A program made the translations under genes and the position numbers. Below are positions 14,438 to 20,817 of a stretch of DNA of 37,240 nt, piece after piece (position 1 is the stretch's first letter; each line of letters starts with the position of its first letter). The notes under the pieces are model-generated. The model did no database searches, had not been told where the DNA came from, and saw only the letters and a list, made by a program, of their open reading frames with translations. Source of the DNA: a virus; the IMG/VR virus record IMGVR_UViG_3300042382_000112, positions 1-37,240 of that record. One strand, written 5' to 3'.

Positions 14438-14926
14438 ATGGCATTCCTCGAAGAAACTTTTGTCGTCGACAACCTGCCGCAGCCTGAGCGCAGCTATGAC
14501 CTGCTGCCCGAGGGCTGGTATGACGCCACGATCACGAAGGCCGATGTCGGTCAGACTAAGGCTGGCACCGGCACCAAGATCGATGTCCGCTACGACATCA
14601 CTGGGCCGACGCAGCAGGGCCGGGTCATTTTCGGCAGCCTGAACATCCGCAACCCCAGCGTCGAGGCCGAACGCATCGGCCGTGAGCAGCTGGGCGAATT
14701 GATGCGCGCCATTGGCCTGCAACGGGTGCAGGATTCCGACGAACTGATCGGCGGCAATGTCTGCATCAAGGTGCGCATTAAGAAGGCGAGCGCCAAGGAC
14801 ATCGCCAACGGTTACACGCAGGACCGGAACGAGATCGCGGGCTGGAAGGCGATCGGCGGCTCAACGCCGGCGATGCCGAAGGCGCCGCCAGCCAGCGCAA
14901 GCGCCAAGCCACCTTGGGCTAAGTAA
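14438..14926 (+). CDS. DUF669-like protein, probable ssDNA-binding partner of Sak4
   Basis: The 162-residue protein shows the DUF669 pattern: LPEGWYDATITKADVGQTKA, GTKIDVRYDITGPTQQGRVI, then FGSLNIRNPS and IGREQLGELMRAIGL. The C-terminal 30 residues are Ala/Pro/Lys-rich and disordered, ending PPWAK. That tail resembles the flexible tail of SSB proteins, although it is basic rather than acidic. DUF669 proteins are usually next to phage recombinases and are thought to bind single-stranded DNA. A strong GC hairpin follows the gene. Confidence 0.75.
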   Translation: MAFLEETFVVDNLPQPERSYDLLPEGWYDATITKADVGQTKAGTGTKIDVRYDITGPTQQGRVIFGSLNIRNPSVEAERIGREQLGELMRAIGLQRVQDSDELIGGNVCIKVRIKKASAKDIANGYTQDRNEIAGWKAIGGSTPAMPKAPPASASAKPPWAK

Positions 14927-14934
14927 GTGAGTTT

Positions 14935-14970
14935 GTCCCCCCGGCCATTTGGGGTTGGAGCCGGGGGGAC
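14935..14970 (+). other. Strong GC hairpin in the only gap of the recombination operon
   Basis: Arms GTCCCCCCGGC (14935-14945) and GCCGGGGGGAC (14960-14970) form a perfect 11-bp stem with a 14-base loop. No T-run follows, so it is not a classic intrinsic terminator. It could act as an mRNA stability element that separates the Sak4/DUF669 message from the nuclease genes, or as a partial block to transcription. Confidence 0.6.
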
Positions 14971-15000
14971 GCCTCAACCGCAGCAGCGAGAGACAGGCCA

Positions 15001-16008
15001 ATGAAATTGCCCGAGCCGATAAATACCATATCACACCTGATCGACCAATATCATAAATCGCAGAGCGAGAAGCCGCGCCCGCATCTGGGGTGCAGCCTGC
15101 TGGGCCACCCCTGCGATCGATGGCTGTGGCTGTCGTTCCGCTGGGCCGTGGTGGAGGCGTTCGAGGGACGCATCCTGCGCCTGTTCCGCCGCGGCCAGAA
15201 CGAGGAGGCAGTCATCATACGTGACCTGCGCAACGTCGGGATAGACGTGCGATCCAGCCAGCAACGGGTCGATTTTGGCAGTCACGTCTCCGGCAGCCTC
15301 GACGGCGTCATTGAGAGCGGCGTGCCAGAGGCGCCGACAAAGCGCCACGTTGCCGAGTTCAAGACGCATTCGAAAAAGAGCTTTGATGACATGGTCAAGC
15401 AAGGCGTTGAGAAATCCAAGCCGATGCACTTCGTCCAGATGCAGGTCTACATGCACGGCACCAACATTGACCGCGCGCTCTATGTGGCGGTCTGCAAGGA
15501 CGATGACCGGCTCCATATCGAGCGTGTTCGCTACAACGCCGACGTTGCCACCAGAGCGGTGGAGCGCGGCCGGCGCATCGCACTGGCGGATCGCATGCCA
15601 CCACCCATCAGCACCGATCCTAGCTGGTACCAGTGCCGCTTCTGCCCGGCGCATGAGGTGTGCCACAAATCACAGCCGACGAAGGAAGTGAATTGCCGCA
15701 CATGTGCGCATTCGACGGCGAAACCCGACAGCACTTGGCGCTGCGAGCGGCACGAAGCCGACAACATCCCGGTCGATTTCCAGCACACCGGCTGCGATGA
15801 TCACATCATCCACCCCGATCTGGTGCCGTGGCCAATGATCCCCAGCGAGGACGGCCACAGCGTCATGTGGCGCATCGGCGATCGCGTGATTGAGAACAGC
15901 GCGACTGCATACAAGAGCCGCGAGATACTGGCGAACCCTGCCGTGTGCGGGACCGAAGAAGTTGAGAATGTGAAGCGGGTGTTCCCTGAAGCGGAGGTAG
16001 TGGCGTGA
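15001..16008 (+). CDS. Cas4/RecB-like PD-(D/E)XK exonuclease with cysteine cluster
   Basis: The 335-residue protein has the PD-(D/E)XK core: a Glu pair in RGQNEEAVII (68-69), Asp101 in SGSLDGVIE, Glu119-x-Lys121 in AEFKTH and QMQVY (146-150). Cys31 or Cys38 (CSLLGHPCDRWLWL) together with C212-x2-C215-x5-C221 matches the iron-sulphur arrangement of Cas4 and AddB nucleases. A second set (C232-x2-C235, then WRCERH) looks like a zinc site in an added C-terminal domain of about 100 residues. Such nucleases resect DNA ends to feed annealing proteins like Sak4. Its stop overlaps the methyltransferase GTG. Confidence 0.85.
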   Translation: MKLPEPINTISHLIDQYHKSQSEKPRPHLGCSLLGHPCDRWLWLSFRWAVVEAFEGRILRLFRRGQNEEAVIIRDLRNVGIDVRSSQQRVDFGSHVSGSLDGVIESGVPEAPTKRHVAEFKTHSKKSFDDMVKQGVEKSKPMHFVQMQVYMHGTNIDRALYVAVCKDDDRLHIERVRYNADVATRAVERGRRIALADRMPPPISTDPSWYQCRFCPAHEVCHKSQPTKEVNCRTCAHSTAKPDSTWRCERHEADNIPVDFQHTGCDDHIIHPDLVPWPMIPSEDGHSVMWRIGDRVIENSATAYKSREILANPAVCGTEEVENVKRVFPEAEVVA

Positions 16009-17651
16009 AATACGGATCAGTTTGCAGCGGCATTGAAGCCGCAACCGCCGCATGGCATTCGCTTGGCTGGCAGCCTGCTTTTTTTAGTGAGATTGAGCCA
16101 TTTCCGCGCGCCGTGTTGGCGCATCACTATCCAACCGTGCCACTGCACGGCGACTTCACCAGCATAGGAGTAGATCAATATGGAGCAATTGACCTTCTTG
16201 TCGGAGGAACCCCCTGCCAGTCGTTCAGCGTCGCTGGCCTCAGAGGCGGACTGGATGACGATCGTGGCAACTTGGCCCTTGAGTTTCTTAGGCTTGCTGA
16301 CCGAAAACGGCCCAGATGGGTGGTTTGGGAGAACGTCCCCGGCGTCTTGTCAAGCAACGGAGGACGGGACTTTGGTTCCATACTCGGGGGCTTGGGCGAA
16401 CTCGGGTATGGGTTCGCCTACCGAGTGCTTGACGCTCAGTTCTTCGGAGTGGCCCAGCGCCGCCGTCGCGTGTTCGTTGTCGGATACCTTGGAGACTGGC
16501 GACCTGCCGCAGCGGTTCTTTTTGAGCGCCACAGCATGTCAGGGCATCCTGCGCCGCGCCGAGAAAAGGGGCAAGACGCTGCCAGCGGCGCTGCAGCGGG
16601 CGCTGGAGAGCGTGGCGATGCCGGAGGGGAGCGACCTGCTGTAGTCGGTACGCTTACTGCTACCGGCCCGACAACCATGGGCGCGCCAGAAGTTGACGGA
16701 GGTCACTATATCCCGGTTCCCGTCAACGTAGGCTGCCCACTGTTCGTGCCTGACGTGGCGTATCCGATCAACACGCAACTTGGACTGCGCGGTGCTGATA
16801 CCTCAAACAGCAGCCGAGAGGGTGTCGGTGTGGGTAATGCGGGCGATCCGGCGTACACGTTACAAGCCGGTCACAGCCATGCGGTGGCCTATGATCACCC
16901 CGGGCGGTACAACAACATCCACGGCGGGACGGGCGAACACCGCCATGTCATGCCTACGCTGGAAAGTACGAACCCTAAGCAGATCATTGCCTTCAGCAGC
17001 AACATGTCGGTTCCTGACCATCAAACGGACGGCACCACGCCAACCCTGAAGTTGGGCGGCCATGGCGGCGGCAACCCACCAGCGGTGGCCTACACGATCC
17101 ACGGAACAGATGGCACGACATCTGTGGCTACTGAAACGGAAACGGCGAGCTGCTTGCGCGCTAGGCCGCCCGGCGCGATTGAAAACAGCACCACTACCGT
17201 TGCGGTAAGTTCTACGACTTGCTCTATCACGCCGTTTGACACCACCCAGATCAGCAGCCCGCACAACTACAGCAACCCGCAATCCGGTGATCCGTGCCAC
17301 CCACTGGCCGCAGGCGCGCATCCGCCTGCGGTGGCGTTTGGCCTTGCCACGCCCGTTACGCCAAAGTGGTGGGAAGAACTATCCCCAACGCTGACGCAGC
17401 CCAGCCCAACGGGGGGCGGCCAGCCCGCAGCCGTGGCCCTTACATCCGCCGTCCGCCGCCTGACCCCCGTGGAGTGCGAACGGCTTCAGGGCTTCCCCGA
17501 CAACTTCACCGCCATCCCGTGGCGCAAGAAAGGCTCAGAGGATTGCCCTGATGGCCCGCGATACAAGGCGCTGGGCAACAGTATGGCGGTGCCGGTGATG
17601 CGCTGGATTGGAGAGCGCATTGCAGCAGTGGAGGCTTTCAATGCTCCGTGA
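16005..17651 (+). CDS. C5-cytosine DNA methyltransferase with a repetitive specificity region
   Basis: GTG overlaps the previous TGA (GTGA) and gives 548 residues. C5 motifs are clear: SVCSGIEAA (I), FSEIEPFP (II), GGTPCQSFS with catalytic Cys71 (IV), WENVPG (VI), QRRRRVFVVG (VIII), and at the C-terminus RRLTPVECERLQGFPDNF (IX) and RYKALGNSMAVPV (X). It moves methyl groups from SAM to cytosine C5. Between VIII and IX lie about 310 Gly/Thr/Pro-rich residues with recurring P-A-V-A-Y/F units instead of a compact target domain, seen in some phage enzymes with several specificities. No restriction enzyme is nearby, so it probably shields phage DNA. A second gene overlaps it in another frame. Confidence 0.9.
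   Translation: MKYGSVCSGIEAATAAWHSLGWQPAFFSEIEPFPRAVLAHHYPTVPLHGDFTSIGVDQYGAIDLLVGGTPCQSFSVAGLRGGLDDDRGNLALEFLRLADRKRPRWVVWENVPGVLSSNGGRDFGSILGGLGELGYGFAYRVLDAQFFGVAQRRRRVFVVGYLGDWRPAAAVLFERHSMSGHPAPRREKGQDAASGAAAGAGERGDAGGERPAVVGTLTATGPTTMGAPEVDGGHYIPVPVNVGCPLFVPDVAYPINTQLGLRGADTSNSSREGVGVGNAGDPAYTLQAGHSHAVAYDHPGRYNNIHGGTGEHRHVMPTLESTNPKQIIAFSSNMSVPDHQTDGTTPTLKLGGHGGGNPPAVAYTIHGTDGTTSVATETETASCLRARPPGAIENSTTTVAVSSTTCSITPFDTTQISSPHNYSNPQSGDPCHPLAAGAHPPAVAFGLATPVTPKWWEELSPTLTQPSPTGGGQPAAVALTSAVRRLTPVECERLQGFPDNFTAIPWRKKGSEDCPDGPRYKALGNSMAVPVMRWIGERIAAVEAFNAP
16180..16644 (+). CDS. Gene embedded out of frame inside the C5 methyltransferase
   Basis: A 154-residue frame (MEQLTFLSEEPPASRSASLA) runs one frame away from the methyltransferase, over its residues about 59-213. 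AGGAG (16166-16170) lies 9 bases before the ATG, a better ribosome binding site than most genes here have. The product has a natural-looking composition, with Trp-rich segments (GPDGWFGRTSPASC, SEWPSAA), CSLSDTLETGDLPQRFFLSA and a basic C-terminal helix CQGILRRAEKRGKTLPAALQ. I recall very similar hypothetical proteins beside or over C5 methyltransferase genes in other phages and prophages; I could not check this. Function unknown, perhaps tied to the methyltransferase. Confidence 0.65.
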   Translation: MEQLTFLSEEPPASRSASLASEADWMTIVATWPLSFLGLLTENGPDGWFGRTSPASCQATEDGTLVPYSGAWANSGMGSPTECLTLSSSEWPSAAVACSLSDTLETGDLPQRFFLSATACQGILRRAEKRGKTLPAALQRALESVAMPEGSDLL

Positions 17652-19224
17652 CTATCAACAGCACACCATCGACCAGCTGTATGGCTGGTTCGCTGCGGGC
17701 AACGCTGGCAACCCGTGTCTGGTGCTGCCAACCGGTTCCGGCAAAAGCCACATCGTGGCGGCGCTGTGCAAAGATGCGCTTCAAAACTGGCCGGAAACGC
17801 GCGTCCTGATGCTGACCCACGTCAAAGAGCTTATCGAGCAGAATGCTGCCAAAATGCGCGAACATTGGCCTAACGCGCCGATGGGCATCTATTCCGCCGG
17901 GCTGCGAAGCAAGCGCCTCGGCGAGCCAATCACGTTCGCCGGCATTCAATCGGTGCGAAGCAGGGCGCAGCAACTGGGCCATGTTGATCTCGTCATTATC
18001 GACGAGTGCCATCTGGTGAGCCACAAGGACGAGGGCAGCTATCGTCACCTGCTGGCCGACCTCACCGCCATCAACCCGGCGCTGCGCGTCGTGGGCCTGA
18101 CAGCCACGCCATACCGGCTGGGCCACGGGCTGATCACTGATGCACCGGCCCTGTTCCACGCCATGATCGAGCCGGTGTCGATCGCGGAACTGATCTACAA
18201 AGGGTTTCTCTCCACCCTGCGTAGCAAGCCCACCAATGCCACGTTCGACGTGAGCGGCGTCCACAAGCGGGGCGGAGAGTATATCGAGAGCGAGCTGCAG
18301 GCGGCGATCGATACCGACGAGAACAACGTCGCCGTGGTTGACGAGGTGATCGATCGGGCGGAGGGGCGCAAGGCGTGGCTGTTTTTTTGCGCCGGCGTCC
18401 ACCATGCCGAGCAAATCGCGGCGCTGCTGAACCAACGCGGGATCCCGGCGGCTTGCGTGGTGGGCACAACACCAAAGGCCGATCGCGAGCAGATACTGGC
18501 GGATTTCAAGGCCGGCCGCCTGCGGGCGCTGACAAACGCAAACGTCCTCACGACCGGGTTCGACTATCCCGACATCGATCTGATTGCCATGCTGCGGCCG
18601 ACGATGAGCGCCAGCCTGTATGTCCAGATGGCTGGCCGCGGGATGCGCGTGAAGAGCCACACCGATCACTGCCTTGTGCTCGACTTTGCGGGGGTGGTGC
18701 AGGCGCATGGGCCGATCACCGCTGTGGAGCCACCCAAAAAGGCAGGCAAGGGCAATGGCGAGGCACCGGTCAAAGTCTGCGATGCCTGCAACGAGCTGGT
18801 GCACATCAGCGCCAAGGTCTGCCCGACCTGTGATACGCCGTTCCCAGAACCCGAGAAGCCTAAGCTGGAGCTGCACCACGACGACATCATGGGCGTCGAT
18901 GTGCAGGAGATGACGGTTACGGAGTGGAGGTGGCGCAAACACACGAGCCGTGCCAGTGGCAAGGAAATGCTGGCCGTGTCGTACTATGGTGGCCTGAGCG
19001 ATCCGCTGGTCGAGGAATATTTTCCGGTTACGCACGGCGGCTACGCCGGTGAAAAAGCGGTGGCGACGCTTGGCATCATTGCCAGCAGTGCCGGCGCGCA
19101 GTTGAGGCAAGGCATCACGCTCGACGGCGCCGCTGCCGTGATGAATGCCTCAAGGCCGCCAGCGGACATCACATACAAACGCGATGGCAAATATCATCGT
19201 ATCATCGGGAGACTGTGGGGATGA
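17641..19224 (+). CDS. SF2 DNA helicase (DEAD/DECH-box) with C-terminal zinc ribbon
   Basis: ATG at 17641 has GGAGG 6 bases ahead and overlaps the end of the methyltransferase, so it is preferred to an upstream in-frame start at 17608; this gives 527 residues. Motifs are LRDYQQ (Q-motif-like), TGSGKS (31-36), DECH (121-124), LTATPYR (153-159), TTGFDYPDIDLI and QMAGRGMR (VI). After the helicase core, CDAC...CPTC (about 379-400) forms a zinc ribbon, and a C-terminal domain of about 120 residues follows. This set-up matches phage helicases involved in recombination or replication restart. Its place after the Cas4-like nuclease and before VRR-NUC fits. Confidence 0.88.
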   Translation: MLRDYQQHTIDQLYGWFAAGNAGNPCLVLPTGSGKSHIVAALCKDALQNWPETRVLMLTHVKELIEQNAAKMREHWPNAPMGIYSAGLRSKRLGEPITFAGIQSVRSRAQQLGHVDLVIIDECHLVSHKDEGSYRHLLADLTAINPALRVVGLTATPYRLGHGLITDAPALFHAMIEPVSIAELIYKGFLSTLRSKPTNATFDVSGVHKRGGEYIESELQAAIDTDENNVAVVDEVIDRAEGRKAWLFFCAGVHHAEQIAALLNQRGIPAACVVGTTPKADREQILADFKAGRLRALTNANVLTTGFDYPDIDLIAMLRPTMSASLYVQMAGRGMRVKSHTDHCLVLDFAGVVQAHGPITAVEPPKKAGKGNGEAPVKVCDACNELVHISAKVCPTCDTPFPEPEKPKLELHHDDIMGVDVQEMTVTEWRWRKHTSRASGKEMLAVSYYGGLSDPLVEEYFPVTHGGYAGEKAVATLGIIASSAGAQLRQGITLDGAAAVMNASRPPADITYKRDGKYHRIIGRLWG

Positions 19225-19433
19225 GCACTGCAACGAAACCCGTCGCGCTGATTGCTTGGGAATGCGGGCGCCCTAAACTATGCTGGGACTGCAACTATTT
19301 TCACCGGGAAACCAACCATTGCCACAAGCACGCCGCAACCCCGCCCGCCGAGTTCCAAGAGGCGCCAAGCGCCTGCCCGGACTGGCGGGAACACGATCCA
19401 TACGATGTGCAGGCGAGGGAAGTGCCATTCTGA
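19221..19433 (+). CDS. Cys/His-rich small protein, probable zinc binder
   Basis: The ATG overlaps the helicase stop (ATGA), giving 70 residues. The centre has C-W-D-C, H-R-E-T-N-H-C-H-K-H and a later A-C-P-D-W, enough Cys and His for one or two zinc sites. Similar short Cys-rich proteins are often coded next to VRR-NUC or helicase genes in phages. Its stop (TGA, 19431-19433) overlaps the likely CTG start of the VRR-NUC gene. Function unknown; a nucleic-acid contact role is plausible. Confidence 0.65.
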   Translation: MSTATKPVALIAWECGRPKLCWDCNYFHRETNHCHKHAATPPAEFQEAPSACPDWREHDPYDVQAREVPF

Positions 19434-19777
19434 AGGAAACTTTCCCAACCGAGCATGAGGAGCAGTGTGATTTCGTGCGCTGGTTCCGGCGCAAGTTTGC
19501 GGACGTTCGCATATTTGCGATCCCCAACGGCGGTTATCGCTCTCAGGCGGCCGGCGCCAAGCTCAAGGCCGAGGGCGCGTCGGCTGGCGTTCCCGATCTT
19601 TTCGTGCCGGCTTGGCGGCTATGGATCGAGATGAAGCGCCAGAAGGGCGGTCGCGTCTCGCCCGAGCAGACCGACTGGATCAAATATCTGGAGAGCCTCG
19701 GCCACACCTGCATCGTGTGCCCCGGCTCAGAGAATGCGCAAGCTCAGGTCGACGCATTTGCTGCCACGATAAAATAA
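19430..19777 (+). CDS. VRR-NUC domain nuclease, probably CTG start
   Basis: The conserved part begins right at 19430: KETFPTEHEEQCDFVRWFRR, NGGYRSQAAGAKLKAEGASA, GVPDLFVP, LWIEMKRQKGGRVSPEQ, CIVCPGSENA. This is the full VRR-NUC fold, with the GVPD Asp, the E-x-K pair and the trailing Gln, a Holliday-junction or flap nuclease family. No in-frame ATG or GTG is near. The only ATG (19280) and a TTG (19319) lie deep inside the previous gene and would add Arg/Pro-rich sequence unlike the family. CTG at 19430 overlaps the previous TGA as CTGA, mirroring the ATGA/GTGA overlaps elsewhere, so it is my preferred start (115 aa). ATT at 19427 is another option. Confidence 0.8.
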   Translation: MKETFPTEHEEQCDFVRWFRRKFADVRIFAIPNGGYRSQAAGAKLKAEGASAGVPDLFVPAWRLWIEMKRQKGGRVSPEQTDWIKYLESLGHTCIVCPGSENAQAQVDAFAATIK

Positions 19778-19799
19778 TTCGCGGCACTGCATTTTCCCT

Positions 19800-19874
19800 G
19801 TTGATCTTTAGGACGAACGGCCCCATAACAATCAGGCCAACGGGGCAGCGCCCCACCAAACGGGAGATACTGAC
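19800..19874 (+). promoter_or_regulatory. Promoter-hairpin-RBS leader, copy A
   Basis: TTGATC (19801-19806), a 17-base spacer and CATAAC (19824-19829) form a sigma70-like promoter. A 21-base stretch (19808-19828) is identical to copy C at 23699-23719. Downstream is a GGGGC-AGC-GCCCC hairpin (19842-19854), ACC, and GGGAGA as ribosome binding site 20 bases on. The same order and spacing recur at 23684-23766 and, without the promoter, at 20041-20082. Confidence 0.7.
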
Positions 19875-20042
19875 ATGTTTACGCACGACAACACTGATTA
19901 CATCTATACCGCCACCGAGCTTGCCACGTTGAACGAGGCACTGGCGATCCGCATTGAGGCGGGTGAACAGATCAAAGGCGCGATAGACGCCATTAACAAC
20001 ATCTGGTTTGACGGCGCGATTGCTGCCGATTTAATCGCCTGA
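19875..20042 (+). CDS. 55-aa orphan protein behind leader copy A
   Basis: The frame (MFTHDNTDYIYTATELATLN and on) has GGGAG 7 bases before the ATG and ends at TGA 20040-20042. The product is acidic and mostly helical, with a Gly/Ala-rich end (FDGAIAADLIA). It has no known domain. It is the first gene behind the duplicated promoter-hairpin leader, so it may be under its own control, like small host-takeover genes of other phages. That comparison is inference. Confidence 0.65.
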   Translation: MFTHDNTDYIYTATELATLNEALAIRIEAGEQIKGAIDAINNIWFDGAIAADLIA

Positions 20043-20082
20043 CACCAACCGGGGCAGCGCCCCACCAACTGGGAGACGACCA
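20041..20082 (+). promoter_or_regulatory. Hairpin-RBS leader, copy B (no promoter)
   Basis: Starting at the stop codon of the previous gene, this stretch repeats GACACCAACCGGGGC from copy C and the GGGGC-AGC-GCCCC hairpin (20051-20063) of copy A, followed by ACCAACTGGGAGAC and the ATG 19 bases after the hairpin. The promoter half is missing, so copy B would act only at mRNA level. Confidence 0.65.
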
Positions 20083-20322
20083 ATGTACGCATGGCTCAAG
20101 GAAGACATCGCCAAGCAAGAGTGGCGCGACAGCAAGCCGGTCGAGATCGCCGGCCCGCCGCAGGCGCTCTGCCCGACGACGCGCTCGATCAGCAGCGCCG
20201 CGTGGGCCCTGCTCCACCCCACGACCGACTGGCTGCAGTGGCTGCCGCGTGAGGCCGCCCGCCGCGAGGCCATCGCCGCCTGCCGCAGCATCAGCCGCAT
20301 CGCTGCGCAGGTGGCGGCATGA
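20083..20322 (+). CDS. 79-aa orphan protein behind leader copy B
   Basis: The 79-residue protein (MYAWLKEDIAKQEWRDSKPV) is Ala/Arg/Trp-rich, with two helical halves and a Pro-rich centre (EIAGPPQALCPTTRS). No domain is recognised. GGGAGAC precedes the ATG. Its end overlaps the ATG of the next gene (ATGA). It belongs to a cassette of small genes (19875-22627) typical of phage early regions. Confidence 0.6.
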   Translation: MYAWLKEDIAKQEWRDSKPVEIAGPPQALCPTTRSISSAAWALLHPTTDWLQWLPREAARREAIAACRSISRIAAQVAA

Positions 20323-20510
20323 GCGCGCAGCACACGCCGGTGGCGCGATATGCTGATCTGCTGGCCGCTCTGCAGGAGTGCGCCGAATACCTTGATCGTT
20401 ACGCAGACGTGATCGACGGTGACGACGGCCAGCCCGAGGCGAACGATGCCTTGCGCCTGCTGGCCTACGTGGACGACATCATCGCCGCTGCAAAGGGAGA
20501 CGATCAATGA
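20319..20510 (+). CDS. 63-aa acidic protein, unknown
   Basis: The ATG overlaps the previous stop (ATGA) and the TGA overlaps the next ATG. The 63-residue protein is acidic and helical (ADLLAALQECAEYLDRYADV; LLAYVDDIIAAAKGDD). Small proteins of this shape (LLxALQxCxxYL) are frequent in phage accessory regions and have no assigned role. Coupling on both sides supports a real gene. Confidence 0.65.
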   Translation: MSAQHTPVARYADLLAALQECAEYLDRYADVIDGDDGQPEANDALRLLAYVDDIIAAAKGDDQ

Positions 20511-20704
20511 CTAACCGCATAGCTATCATTATCATCTGCACCCTCGGCGTCGTCCTCGGCCTGACCCTGTGGGTGTGCGCGTGGGAAAAGAAGGCCCGCC
20601 AGCGCGCCGAGGCTTACTGTCAGGACCACCAGATGATGCTGGTGGACACACCCGCAGGCGAGCGCTGTGCACCCCTCTGGGCACTGGAAAGGACGTCCCG
20701 GTGA
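20507..20704 (+). CDS. Small membrane protein with two extracytoplasmic cysteines
   Basis: The 65-residue protein has one N-terminal membrane helix (IAIIIICTLGVVLGLTLWVC, about residues 5-24), then EKKARQRAE and a soluble tail with two Cys (YCQDHQM and ERCAPL). The pattern of one anchor plus a tail with a Cys pair near C-A-P-L is common among small phage proteins of unknown function. A disulphide in the periplasm is possible. The stop overlaps the next GTG. It could be a membrane-acting accessory or part of a lysis set; no partner proves this. Confidence 0.65.
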   Translation: MTNRIAIIIICTLGVVLGLTLWVCAWEKKARQRAEAYCQDHQMMLVDTPAGERCAPLWALERTSR

Positions 20705-20817
20705 CAAGCAACAACTGGCTGGCCGTGGGCCTCCTCGCTCTCATCGGCGTGACTGCTTACATCATCGTTCGGCGACCGCCGAGCACCCCCGAAGACTTTG
20801 AGGACATCGACTGGTGA
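20701..20817 (+). CDS. 38-aa single-pass membrane peptide
   Basis: GTG at 20701 overlaps the previous TGA (GTGA) and opens 38 codons. The N-terminal half is a membrane helix (WLAVGLLALIGVTAYIIV), followed by RR and an acidic tail (EDFEDIDW). The positive residues after the helix suggest that the tail stays in the cytoplasm. Its TGA overlaps the next GTG. Function unknown; the pair of tiny membrane proteins side by side is noted. Confidence 0.55.
   Translation: MTSNNWLAVGLLALIGVTAYIIVRRPPSTPEDFEDIDW

Noticed and set aside
14935-14970. Rho-independent terminator after the DUF669 gene
   Set aside because: The stem is strong but no T-run follows, and the operon continues 30 bases later with related genes.
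16005-17651. Diversity-generating retroelement acting on the methyltransferase repeats
   Set aside because: No reverse transcriptase or template repeat is visible in the window.
17638-19110. Minus-strand open frame of 490 codons opposite the helicase
   Set aside because: The helicase motifs on the plus strand are complete; the antisense product is Arg/His/Gln-rich and shows no domain or start signal.
19221-19777. Programmed frameshift fusing the Cys-rich protein to VRR-NUC
   Set aside because: No slippery heptamer or run is present at the junction, and the stop/start overlap explains the arrangement better.
19778-19874. tRNA gene in the intergenic stretches of the plus block
   Set aside because: No cloverleaf with acceptor stem and T-loop could be found by eye; the structure is explained by the promoter-hairpin leader.
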